Below are positions 17,798 through 26,003 of a DNA stretch of 64,000 nucleotides, one piece after another. The notes under the pieces were generated by a model that saw only the letters and a program-made list of their open reading frames with translations, had not been told where the DNA came from and searched no databases. Made by a program: the position numbers and the translations under genes. Location: NCBI RefSeq assembly GCF_013299185.1, contig NZ_JAAFKG010000030.1, positions 1 to 64,000 on the forward strand. Direction: 5' to 3'. The number at the start of each line of letters is the position of its first letter. The stretch's first letter is position 1. Source of the DNA: Microcoleus sp. bin48.metabat.b7b8b9.023. Its GTDB lineage: Bacteria > Cyanobacteriota > Cyanobacteriia > Cyanobacteriales > Microcoleaceae.

Positions 17798-19024
17798 ATG
17801 CAGGGAAATTTGAGTGAAATTGACATCCGCAGCATCCTGCAATTAATTGAGTTAGGTCAGCGCACCGGAGAACTGTTCGTAGAGGCCTACAGCTTCATCG
17901 GCAACTCGGGTAATCTACCTACCCAGCGCTCCCCTGCGGGACAATCCTGGTATGTTTTCTGCTTCAACGGTCAGATTATTTATGCTACCCAGAGTGCGGG
18001 CAGTTTGTTTCGCTTGCGCGACTACCTGCGCCGCTACAAAGCAGACACCGCCCTCGACAAAATCCAAGTTCCCTATATGGCATCTACCAATGCCCCAGAA
18101 TACGCGTACCTGTGGGCTTTGCTAGAAAACCACATTCTCACCCCAGCTCAAGGGCGCAACATCATCCACAGCATGATCCACGAAACCCTGTTTGACTTGC
18201 TCAGCCTCCACCAGGGTTCCTTCACTTTTGAAATGGGAGCGGCATTGGCTCCTCAACTCACCAGCTTAGACATTAGCTCGCTGCTGGCGAAGATTGTCCA
18301 ACAGGTGCAGCAGTGGAAGCAGTTTCACCCTCACATTCAGTCGCCCAACCAATGCCCGATAATTTCAGATCCCGCCCAGCTCCGAGTCGCGCTGCCTGCC
18401 AATACCTTTAATACTCTCAGACGCTGGGCTGACGGTCACACTTCGATCCGCCAAATGGCGCGCTACCTCAACCGAGACGTGCTGACTGTGGCTAAGGCGA
18501 TTTACCCTTTCGTGCAGCAGGGATTGGTGCAAGTATTTTTCCAGCCTTCTGTTGCCCCGGTCAACAACAAAATAGAATGGTCTTCTCCGGAAACCAAGGT
18601 CAAGAGAGTTGTCTGTATAGACGATGACAATGTGATTCGCAAAACAGTTGAGTCAATTTTAAACGAACAGGGTTACGAAGCTACTGGTATCAGCAATCCC
18701 CTCGAAGCCCTGAGTTTGGTTTTTAAACTCAAACCCGATTTAATTTTGTGCGACATCGCCATGCCCGAACTCGACGGCTACGAAATTTGCGCGATGCTGC
18801 GAAGTTCTAGTGCTTTCCGGCACACGCCCATTGTCATGTTGACAGGGATCGACGGATTTATCGATCGCGTTCAAGCCCGCATGGCAGGGGCGACTGACTA
18901 CTTCACCAAACCTTTTGGCGAAAGCGAGTTATTAATGCTGGTAGAAAAATATGTAGGCCCGGGCTATCCTCCGGCGAATCTCTCGGAAAAATTATTAAGC
19001 CGATCGCTAGAACACGAATTTTGA
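17798..19024 (+). CDS. PatA-type response regulator (PATAN/DUF4388 + REC)
   Basis: A 408-residue two-domain response regulator of the PatA/PilG/PixG/HmpA class, the first gene of cyanobacterial taxis operons. The N-terminal DUF4388/PATAN domain starts with MQGNLSEIDIRSILQLIELG. The C-terminal receiver starts near residue 268 with VVCIDDDNVIRKTVESIL, has the phospho-acceptor in LILCDIAMPELDG, and the conserved Lys in YFTKPFGE. AAGGAGG lies 13 nt before the ATG, a little far. A mobile tnpB element abuts its stop codon, so downstream cotranscription with cheW is now doubtful. Confidence 0.88.
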   Translation: MQGNLSEIDIRSILQLIELGQRTGELFVEAYSFIGNSGNLPTQRSPAGQSWYVFCFNGQIIYATQSAGSLFRLRDYLRRYKADTALDKIQVPYMASTNAPEYAYLWALLENHILTPAQGRNIIHSMIHETLFDLLSLHQGSFTFEMGAALAPQLTSLDISSLLAKIVQQVQQWKQFHPHIQSPNQCPIISDPAQLRVALPANTFNTLRRWADGHTSIRQMARYLNRDVLTVAKAIYPFVQQGLVQVFFQPSVAPVNNKIEWSSPETKVKRVVCIDDDNVIRKTVESILNEQGYEATGISNPLEALSLVFKLKPDLILCDIAMPELDGYEICAMLRSSSAFRHTPIVMLTGIDGFIDRVQARMAGATDYFTKPFGESELLMLVEKYVGPGYPPANLSEKLLSRSLEHEF

Positions 19025-19028
19025 CATT

Positions 19029-19049
19029 CCCCTGGCTAAAGCCGAGGGG
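19029..19049 (-). mobile_element. right-end hairpin of the tnpB element
   Basis: CCCCT-GGCT-AA-AGCC-G-AGGGG forms the terminal hairpin typical of IS200/IS605 right ends. It contains the tnpB stop codon, as expected for elements whose guide RNA overlaps the 3' end of tnpB, and lies only 5 bp past the stop of the PatA-type gene. Confidence 0.65.
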
Positions 19050-20247
19050 ATTCTTGATTCATAGACTCAACTTGCCGATGCAGAATTACTTCAACATCAG
19101 TAGCGGTCAATTCTCCACAAGCGTTCGGATCTAAGATCCAAGTTCCGACGTGCCCCGTCGTACTTAATCCCCGACTCAGGATGTTTCTAGCTGCGTTATA
19201 GTCACGGTCTAGCACGCATCCACACTGACAAACGTGCGTTCGCGTTGATAGACTCTTCTTAACAATTGTCCCACAGCTAGAGCATTCTTGACTTGTTCCA
19301 TTGGCTGGCACGGCAACTGTAATTCTTCCGAATACTTTACCGAAATACTCTATCCATGTTCGGAACATATACCAAGATGCGTCGTTAATGGATTTAGCTA
19401 GACAGTGATTCTTCACCATATTTTTAATCCTCAAATCTTCGTAGGCTACACAGTCGTTAGACTGGATAACGCATCTTGCCAATTTCACAGCAAAATCTTT
19501 GCGCTGTCTACTTATTTTGAGGTGGCGCTTGGATAGAGTCACTCTAGCTTTTTTTCTGTTCTGTGAATCCTTGACTCGTTTTGAAACTCGTCTTTGGGCT
19601 TTTTTTAGTCTGCGCTCTCCCTTGTGGAGAAAACGCGGATTTTCGACTGTAACACCATTAGAGTCTGTATAGAACTCTTTTAGTCCTACGTCTAATCCAA
19701 TGGAATTGCCTGTGACTTCAATCCTTTCATTTCGGTCAATTTGAATGCAAAACTGGACGTAATGCCCGTCTGCTCGCCTCATTAAGCGTACTCGCTTGAT
19801 TTGAGTAACCTGATATAAATGTAAGTCGCGCGTTCCTTTTAATTTGAGTTTCCCGATTCCCTTCTTGTCGGTAAAAGTGATGGATTTTCGGTCTGTTGTC
19901 AGACGCCACCCGGTCGTTTTGTATTCGACTGAGCGGTTGTCTTTCTGGAATTGCGGAAATCCCTTTTTCCCAGGAGTTTTCTTTTTACAGTTGTCGTAGA
20001 ATCGGGCGATTGCCGACCACGCTCTTTCTGCGCTAGATTGCCGAGCCATGCTGTTCAACTCATCGCAAAACGGAAATTCTTTTGCTAAAACAGCACTGTA
20101 CTTATTCAAGTCATATTTATTAACTTTTGAGTTATCCATCCAAAAGCGCAATGCTTTGTTACGGATGAACTGCACTGTTCTAATTGCTTCATCTACAGCG
20201 TCAAATTGCTGCTTTTTGCCGTATGCTTTGAATTCAAAAACTAGCAT
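19036..20247 (-). CDS. tnpB: TnpB, RNA-guided nuclease of an IS605-type element
   Basis: A 403-residue TnpB, the Cas12-like RNA-guided nuclease of IS200/IS605 elements. The RuvC residues look complete: Asp186 in SIGLDVGLKEF, Glu270 in CVAYEDLRIKN, and Asp in LDRDYNAARNIL near 347. A zinc finger has Cys322, Cys325, Cys340 and Cys342. No tnpA is visible, so this is a tnpB-only (IS1341-like) element. It lies antisense to the chemotaxis genes. The start ATG begins MLVFEFKAYGKKQQFDAVDE, normal for the family. The reading frame runs into the right-end hairpin. Confidence 0.95.
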   Translation of the reverse strand: MLVFEFKAYGKKQQFDAVDEAIRTVQFIRNKALRFWMDNSKVNKYDLNKYSAVLAKEFPFCDELNSMARQSSAERAWSAIARFYDNCKKKTPGKKGFPQFQKDNRSVEYKTTGWRLTTDRKSITFTDKKGIGKLKLKGTRDLHLYQVTQIKRVRLMRRADGHYVQFCIQIDRNERIEVTGNSIGLDVGLKEFYTDSNGVTVENPRFLHKGERRLKKAQRRVSKRVKDSQNRKKARVTLSKRHLKISRQRKDFAVKLARCVIQSNDCVAYEDLRIKNMVKNHCLAKSINDASWYMFRTWIEYFGKVFGRITVAVPANGTSQECSSCGTIVKKSLSTRTHVCQCGCVLDRDYNAARNILSRGLSTTGHVGTWILDPNACGELTATDVEVILHRQVESMNQESPRL

Positions 20248-20705
20248 GACTTCGAGGTCATCACGATATTCTTATGCTAGCAGCGCCAGCTTAATACGAT
20301 CGACTTTATTCACAAAACTTGACAAGTATGTGCTGTGGCCTAAATTAGGAGAAAGCCGTCCTAGAAGGACGGGGTTTAAAGCCCAAGTTCGGGATAAGCC
20401 AATAAATTCCGCACTGATGGCACGATTGGAGCTTTTTTGTACAGAAGCAACCCGCTCGCTGTCGGGACAGTCACAGAGAGAAAGCTTTCTCTCTGCGGGC
20501 GATCGCGCCATAAACTAGAATATATAAATTCGCGCGCTGGCCGTCCGGCGTCTGTAAAACTCAGTTCAATTTCTCGATCTCTGTCGGGCCGAAGTCGCTC
20601 AAAGTGCAAATATAATAGACTTGTTCTCCACTTGCAGCCGATCGCCAAAACAGATGGGCAGTTAGACCGCCGAACTTCAAGAAGGTTCTCAAGTACAAAT
20701 CATGG
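20248..20705. mobile_element. left end and debris of IS605-type elements
   Basis: The imperfect palindrome TGACTTCGAGGTCA at 20249-20262 lies just upstream of tnpB. CCGTCCTAGAAGGACGG (20350-20366) is a typical IS605 terminal hairpin. AGAGAGAAAGCTTTCTCTCT (20474-20493) is a perfect 20-nt palindrome. No intact gene is seen. A CheY gene would be expected here in related taxis operons but none is readable. Confidence 0.5.
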
Positions 20706-21011
20706 GAGCATCTCAGTTTTGCATTTTTTGATGTGCTTTGTTTTGAGACGTTAAATCTTAAAGGAATGCAACGCCTTTGGGAACGCAAAATCTCTGATTT
20801 AGCTTGTGGGGAGTTTCTGAAAATTGTGAAATAGGTTGCTCAGAAAAAAGATAAGCAGGTGATTTTTATTGATCGATGGTATCCATCCAGTAAGACTTGT
20901 TCAAATTGTGGTCATGTCCTAACAGAATTAGATTTGTCGATAAGAGAATGGCGTTGTCCATCTTGTCAGTCAGTAAATGGACGAGATGAAAACGCAGCTA
21001 AAAATAACTAA
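20706..21011 (+). pseudogene. tnpB remnant, 3' part, with internal stop
   Basis: The plus strand reads TLNLKGMQRLWERKISDLAC, GEFLKIVK, a TAG at 20832-20834, then VAQKKDKQVIFIDRWYPSSK, TCSNCGHVLTELDLS, CPSCQSVNGRDENAAKNN and TAA. These are the C-terminal third of a TnpB from a subfamily different from the intact copy: lost N-terminus, a Trp-to-stop change, but intact CxxC zinc pairs and the last RuvC Asp. It is a dead relic of an earlier insertion. Confidence 0.8.
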
Positions 21012-21229
21012 CTTGCTGGTTTTTCTTGGCATCGACCGCTAAGCTAGGCGATGTGAGACAGGCCAAAACCTGCAATTGCTGTTCGATCTTAGAATCGCCG
21101 CGCGTTTACGCCCCCGGAGCATCTTAAAAAAAGGACGGTTATAGTTATGTTTCATAGACCGAGCTCCAATATTCCTCCCAACACCGACTTGAGTACGGGT
21201 ACGATGTGGGTTTCCCAGAGAGAAGAATT

Positions 21230-21766
21230 ATGATTAGTGGCAGCCCAGACTTTATATTACCAGGACAAGGCATAGATCAGGCTCCGGAATTCCAAGAACT
21301 AGAAACTCCCGAAGGCGAGCTGCACCTGCGGTTCTACGTTCCTTCGGGGAACGAGTTCGCACTGCCGGCGACAGGGATTAGAGAGGTGCTATCCCCCTCC
21401 CCAGACCGGATGACACCCATTCCCAACGTTTCCTCATTGCTTTTAGGTACGCTAAACATGAGAGGACGAGTGATTTGGGTGGCAGATCTGGGCCAATTTC
21501 TGGGGGACCAAACACCTCTGAACACCGATCGACCCGAAATCCCGATCGTGGCTGTGGAAGACCAAGATACGATTTTGGGGCTGGCAGTCGATCGAATTGT
21601 GGGGATGGACTGGCTCGACGTAGACCAACTGCACTCTCAGAACAATGCACCAGACGGCATGATTCCATTTCTGAGGGGAGAATGGATGTTAGGTGCACCA
21701 GCTCAGAAAGTGCTCCGACTGCTAGATCAAGTGAAAATTCTGCGCTCTGCGCGGTGGGCAGCGTGA
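21230..21766 (+). CDS. hmpC: CheW-type coupling protein (HmpC/PilI-like)
   Basis: A 178-residue CheW-domain protein that links the taxis receptor to the CheA kinase. ELHLRFYVPSGNEFALPATG, VSSLLLGTLNMRGRVIWVADL and ILGLAVDRIVGMDWLDVDQL are CheW core motifs. An in-frame GTG lies 24 bp upstream, but the ATG at 21230 has AGAGAGAAGAATT directly before it and is preferred. Gene order (PatA regulator, CheW, MCP, CheA) matches hmp and pil taxis operons; the symbol follows that context. Confidence 0.85.
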   Translation: MISGSPDFILPGQGIDQAPEFQELETPEGELHLRFYVPSGNEFALPATGIREVLSPSPDRMTPIPNVSSLLLGTLNMRGRVIWVADLGQFLGDQTPLNTDRPEIPIVAVEDQDTILGLAVDRIVGMDWLDVDQLHSQNNAPDGMIPFLRGEWMLGAPAQKVLRLLDQVKILRSARWAA

Positions 21767-21911
21767 AATCGATTTTAGATTTGCGATTTGCGATTTTCGA
21801 TTGGGGTCTAATATCAACAGTCACAGGACTTGAGGCACGCATCTAAACATTCAAGCAAGATAAAAATCTAAAATCTCAAATCTAAAATCTAAAATCAAAA
21901 GAGGGCGGCAA

Positions 21912-24900
21912 ATGGCAACAAGTACCAACTTTCAGCAGGACTACCAACGGGCAGAAGCGGCCTACATGGATGGCAACTATTCAGAAGCTGCGGCCCTAGT
22001 TTATCAATTAGTAGAAGATTTTCCCGAAGACCCCAGCGCTCGCTTGCTATGCGGGCACATCTACTGCTACGGACTGCAACAGTATGAGGTGGCACGGGAA
22101 CAGTACATGGTGGTGCTGAGCCTGAGTGACGACCCGAGTTTGGTCGAACACGCTCACGGCGGTATTAGCCACACAGACCAATTTTTATCCGGAGAACTGC
22201 ACACGGAAAGTTTCGAGGCTTTGTCTGCGGAAACTGAATTGGAATTCTACCCAGACTTGTCTATGGAGGAAGGGTTGGAAGACCCGGATTTAGCACTTTT
22301 CCAAGGGAATTCTCCATCCATGTCCTATGGGAGTCAATCGCCACAGGACATGGAAAACGAGGACTTGGCAGATTTGGGCATGAGCGGGTTGGAGTGGGAA
22401 CCACAAGACAGCAGTGCTGCAACTTCTATCGAAGATTCAACCAACCCCTTTGCTGGCGACAGCGGCGGAATGGCCGCTTATGCTGATGCGTCCGAGCCGC
22501 TAGACATGGACGAATTCGGCTCGGACTTGGGAGATCCTTTTGGCTTAGATGACCCAGGGTTTGATGCTGGTGACTTGTCTGATAGCAAAGTTTCTGGTTC
22601 GAGGGCGCCTTATTCAGGAGAGTTGTTTTCAGAAGCTCCTACTCAGGTACTCAACGGTCAAAGTTTTGCTGGCTCCGAAAGCGGGAATGCCTTCGACTCG
22701 GAGCAATTAGACTCCCCCACTGGGCCGTCTGACAATTTTGGCGAACCTTTTGCACCGCTCGATTTGCCAGACGAACTTGACTTGAATGATGACGACTACG
22801 ACTATCAATCCCCGCCCGTGACCGGGCAAAATCAAGGTCAGAAGCCACCCCTGTCAGAAGAGGCAGACCCTTTTGCTCAGCCGATGTCCTCGGGTTTTGG
22901 GTCTTCTCGATCGCAAAGCAAGCAGCCCAATAATGACTCGGAATACTCGTCAAATTATTCGCTGGCGGAAGACGAAACGCTGTTGATGGGAGGTGCTGTC
23001 CCCAATTCTCAGAGTCAAAGGTCGAGCCGGGGACAATTTAATTCTGCCGATCGCTCAAACTCTAACAGCAACGGTTACGGCGACTCGGAACCACCGGCCT
23101 TTGGCTCCATGGACAGCTTTGAGCTAGATGCTTTTGATGACGACGCTTTCAGCGATTCTTTTTCTCTCGACGAAAACGAGCAAGCGACTGCTTTCGGGGC
23201 TGCCACCAAGAACAGCAGCGACTGGTCGTCAAGAACAGGGAGCACTCAAGAACACAGCGGCTTTTTAGACGAATTTGACGATTTTGACGATTTGGGCAAT
23301 TTGCCGGATTTTGATATCTCAGAAGATGCCAACAGTTCGATCCTGACTAGAGGTAACACCAATTTCGGCAACTCGACCAGCGGCATGATGGGTACGAGCG
23401 GCAGCGGTCTGGACTTTGACAACAGCGACGGCTCGGCAATTCGAGACGATGAGATTTTTAGCATTTCGGGCCCTGCTGATGCTTCGGTGCCGACTTTTGC
23501 TCCGACTGAAAGTGAGGCGATCGATTCTTCGGTGACTGTAGAACAGGGCGGGCTGGCTTTCTTGGAAAATGCCCCTCTGTTTACCAAACAGTTGTACACG
23601 GCGATCGGGGCTGGATTGGTTTCTCTGGTAGCTGTGGCTTTCGTGACTAACATTGCTTCCTATCAAGCTCTGAAGCAAGACAAGCCGGAGGCGATCGTTT
23701 ACCTGCGCCAAACAGGCTGGGTAATGACGGCTGCCGCAGGCTTTACGAGCTTTTTGACTTCTTGGGGCATCGGCCAGTTGATCGCCAAGCAGGTACGCAA
23801 GTCCTCGGACAATTTGCAAGCTCAGTTCGATGCTGTATCTCAAGGAACTTTGGACGCTCGGGCTACAATTTACTCGGAAGATGAATTTGGCAAAATGGCT
23901 GCTAAATTCAACCACATGGCGAAGGTGATCCAAACTACGATTAGCGATACCAGACGCAAGTCTGACGAGCAGGAACAGGCAAAAGAAGACTTGCAGCGCC
24001 AAGTGATTCGCTTGCTAGATGACGTGGAAGGAGCGGCTCGGGGTGACTTGACGGTGACGGCGGAAGTGACGGCAGACGTTTTGGGTGCTGTTGCTGACTC
24101 GTTTAACTTGACAATTCAAAACCTGCGCGAAATCGTCCATCAGGTGAAGCAGGCGGCTCGGGAAGTTAGCAAAGGCGCTACGGATAGTGCGAAGTTTGCG
24201 GGCGATTTGTCTTCTGATGCGCTGCGGCAGGCTGAGGAACTGGCGGCGACGCTGAATTCGGTGCAAGTCCTCACCGATGCGATTCAGCGGGTCGCAGAGA
24301 GTGCTAGAGAGGCGGAAGAAGTGGCCCGGGGCGCGGCGGCAACGGCTCTGAAAGGCGGTGAGGCTGTGGAGCGGACGGTGGCCGGGATTTTGGAAATTCG
24401 AGAAACGGTAGCAGAAACCACGAGAAAAGTCAAGCGGTTGGCGGAAGCTTCTCAAGAAATTTCTAAGATTGTGGGTTTGATTGCGGCGATCGCCTCTCGG
24501 ACGAATTTGTTGGCTCTCAACGCTAGTATTGAGGCGGCGAGGGCTGGGGAATCGGGTAGGGGTTTTGCGATCGTGGCGGATGAGGTGCGGCAGTTGGCAG
24601 ATCGATCGGCGAAATCTTTGAAAGAAATCGAGCAGATCGTGATGCAAATTCAAAGTGAAACCGGCGCGGTAATGACGGCGATGGAAGAAGGTACGCAGCA
24701 GGTTATTGAGGGTACAAGATTGGCAGAACAGGCGAAGCGATCGCTTGAAGATATCATTCAAGTTACTAATCGAATTGACGTGCTGGTGCGATCGATTACA
24801 GCGGACACTGTGGAGCAGAACGAAACAGCTCGCTCGGTCGCCAGTGTGATGCAAGCTGTCGAATTAACTGCTCAGGAAACGTCCCAAGAAGCGCAGCGAG

Positions 24901-24992
24901 TTTCGGGTGCTTTGCAAAATTTGGTAGGTGTTGCTCGCGACCTTTTGACATCAGTAGAAAGGTTCCGAGTAGAAACAGCAGAAAGACAATAA
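21912..24992 (+). CDS. hmpD: methyl-accepting chemotaxis protein (HmpD/PilJ-like)
   Basis: A 1026-residue receptor that senses a cue for type IV pilus taxis. Residues 1-100 look like TPR-type helices (YQRAEAAYMDGNYSEAAALV). About 100-545 is a long acidic, Ser/Asp-rich segment that is likely disordered. Two membrane helices lie at about 560-580 (LYTAIGAGLVSLVAVAFVTN) and 600-625. HAMP-like linkers follow, then the signalling domain with the hairpin tip GLIAAIASRTNLLALNASIE and ARAGESGRGFAIVADEVRQL near 850-890. The large N-terminal part is therefore cytoplasmic and not a periplasmic sensor. GAGGG precedes the ATG. Confidence 0.92.
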   Translation: MATSTNFQQDYQRAEAAYMDGNYSEAAALVYQLVEDFPEDPSARLLCGHIYCYGLQQYEVAREQYMVVLSLSDDPSLVEHAHGGISHTDQFLSGELHTESFEALSAETELEFYPDLSMEEGLEDPDLALFQGNSPSMSYGSQSPQDMENEDLADLGMSGLEWEPQDSSAATSIEDSTNPFAGDSGGMAAYADASEPLDMDEFGSDLGDPFGLDDPGFDAGDLSDSKVSGSRAPYSGELFSEAPTQVLNGQSFAGSESGNAFDSEQLDSPTGPSDNFGEPFAPLDLPDELDLNDDDYDYQSPPVTGQNQGQKPPLSEEADPFAQPMSSGFGSSRSQSKQPNNDSEYSSNYSLAEDETLLMGGAVPNSQSQRSSRGQFNSADRSNSNSNGYGDSEPPAFGSMDSFELDAFDDDAFSDSFSLDENEQATAFGAATKNSSDWSSRTGSTQEHSGFLDEFDDFDDLGNLPDFDISEDANSSILTRGNTNFGNSTSGMMGTSGSGLDFDNSDGSAIRDDEIFSISGPADASVPTFAPTESEAIDSSVTVEQGGLAFLENAPLFTKQLYTAIGAGLVSLVAVAFVTNIASYQALKQDKPEAIVYLRQTGWVMTAAAGFTSFLTSWGIGQLIAKQVRKSSDNLQAQFDAVSQGTLDARATIYSEDEFGKMAAKFNHMAKVIQTTISDTRRKSDEQEQAKEDLQRQVIRLLDDVEGAARGDLTVTAEVTADVLGAVADSFNLTIQNLREIVHQVKQAAREVSKGATDSAKFAGDLSSDALRQAEELAATLNSVQVLTDAIQRVAESAREAEEVARGAAATALKGGEAVERTVAGILEIRETVAETTRKVKRLAEASQEISKIVGLIAAIASRTNLLALNASIEAARAGESGRGFAIVADEVRQLADRSAKSLKEIEQIVMQIQSETGAVMTAMEEGTQQVIEGTRLAEQAKRSLEDIIQVTNRIDVLVRSITADTVEQNETARSVASVMQAVELTAQETSQEAQRVSGALQNLVGVARDLLTSVERFRVETAERQ

Positions 24993-25066
24993 TTGATTGT
25001 TTAATGCTTTTTTTACTTCCTGATTTACAAGCACATTAGTGTGGCAATGATGGCAAATAAAAAGCA

Positions 25067-25094
25067 ACCTCGCAGTCTTGAACCGACTGCGGGG
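25067..25094. repeat. hairpin upstream of the HNH gene
   Basis: CCTCGCAGTC TTGAAC CGACTGCGGGG forms a 7-bp or longer stem between the MCP stop codon and the HNH gene. Its role, as element end or RNA structure, is unknown. Confidence 0.4.
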
Positions 25095-25133
25095 ATGCCA
25101 ATCCAGCACCTAAACAAACTAGGAGTTGTACGG

Positions 25134-25952
25134 ATGAACGATAACATAGTAGAGGTAATTTCTGGCATCTTTGGCGAAATTCAGCCGACGGGGTGTATTA
25201 TCTGTACTCTCTCAAAAAACAGCAGGGGCTATGCCAACAAAAGACTTAAGATTGACGGTGAATGGAAGACGCTTACAGTTCACCGTTTAGTATTGGAAAA
25301 TAGCTTGGGTCGTCCGATTAGACCAGAATACTTTTGTTGCCATAGTTGCGATGTTCGTAACTGCATTAATCCTAATCATTTATGGGAAGGTTCTCGACTA
25401 GATAATTCTCAAGATAGGTTTAGAAAAGGACGGATTAAAGATGTAGGAAGCACATCGGCGCCTCAACCTCAAAAACTACTGCGAGGCGTAGAAATAATTC
25501 CTGGAATTCGGGCTGAAATACAGCCAAACGGCTGCATGATTTGCACCTTGGCAAAAAGAAGTGATGGTTACGCAATTAAGGGTACTAAAGTTAAGGGCAA
25601 AACTCAAAGTTTCTACGCTCACAGATTGGTACTCGAACACAAACTGGGACGGCCTGTCAAACCCGGTTATTTTGCGTGTCACAGTTGCGACGATCGCGGT
25701 TGTGTCAATCCAGACCATTTGTGGGAAGGAACTCCCGCCGATAACTCCCGCGATGCCATAGAAAAAAACCGCTTTCCTTTCGTGCCCGGCAATATATGCC
25801 CTACCCGGAAACTAAAAGCCGAACAGGTACAGCAGATTCGCTATCTTTTAAGCGAAGGGATGTCGAAAGCAGAAATAGCCAGGACATTTGCCATATCTCG
25901 CAGTCAGATCATTCTGTTGTCAAGGGGCGAGATATACAGAGACATTCTCTAA
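25134..25952 (+). CDS. tandem HNH endonuclease with C-terminal HTH
   Basis: A 272-residue protein with two copies of an HNH (His-Me finger, HNH_3-like) homing-endonuclease module. Copy 1 covers about residues 6-98 and copy 2 about 115-215, with parallel blocks EIQPTGCIICTL/EIQPNGCMICTL, HRLVLENSLGRPIRPEYFCC/HRLVLEHKLGRPVKPGYFAC, and CHSCDVRNCINPNHLWEG/CHSCDDRGCVNPDHLWEG. The tail TRKLKAEQVQQIRYLLSEGM and SKAEIARTFAISRSQIILL is a resolvase-type helix-turn-helix. I chose the ATG at 25134 because TAGGAG lies 8 nt before it; the frame is open from a GTG at 25041. It sits between the MCP and CheA genes, where it does not belong functionally. Confidence 0.82.
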   Translation: MNDNIVEVISGIFGEIQPTGCIICTLSKNSRGYANKRLKIDGEWKTLTVHRLVLENSLGRPIRPEYFCCHSCDVRNCINPNHLWEGSRLDNSQDRFRKGRIKDVGSTSAPQPQKLLRGVEIIPGIRAEIQPNGCMICTLAKRSDGYAIKGTKVKGKTQSFYAHRLVLEHKLGRPVKPGYFACHSCDDRGCVNPDHLWEGTPADNSRDAIEKNRFPFVPGNICPTRKLKAEQVQQIRYLLSEGMSKAEIARTFAISRSQIILLSRGEIYRDIL

Positions 25953-26003
25953 AACTACTAACATAGACCCAATACAAGAACGCTTAAAATCAGGAATAAA
26001 ACT

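Noticed and set aside
20272-20754. Several 79-105 codon frames between tnpB and cheW as a possible CheY gene
   Set aside because: None shows receiver-domain residues (paired Asp, phospho-Asp, Lys); they are translations of palindromic element debris.
24015-24854. 279-codon minus-strand frame opposite the MCP signalling domain
   Set aside because: The opposite strand encodes a clear MCP domain; the antisense product is Arg/His/Phe-rich and featureless.
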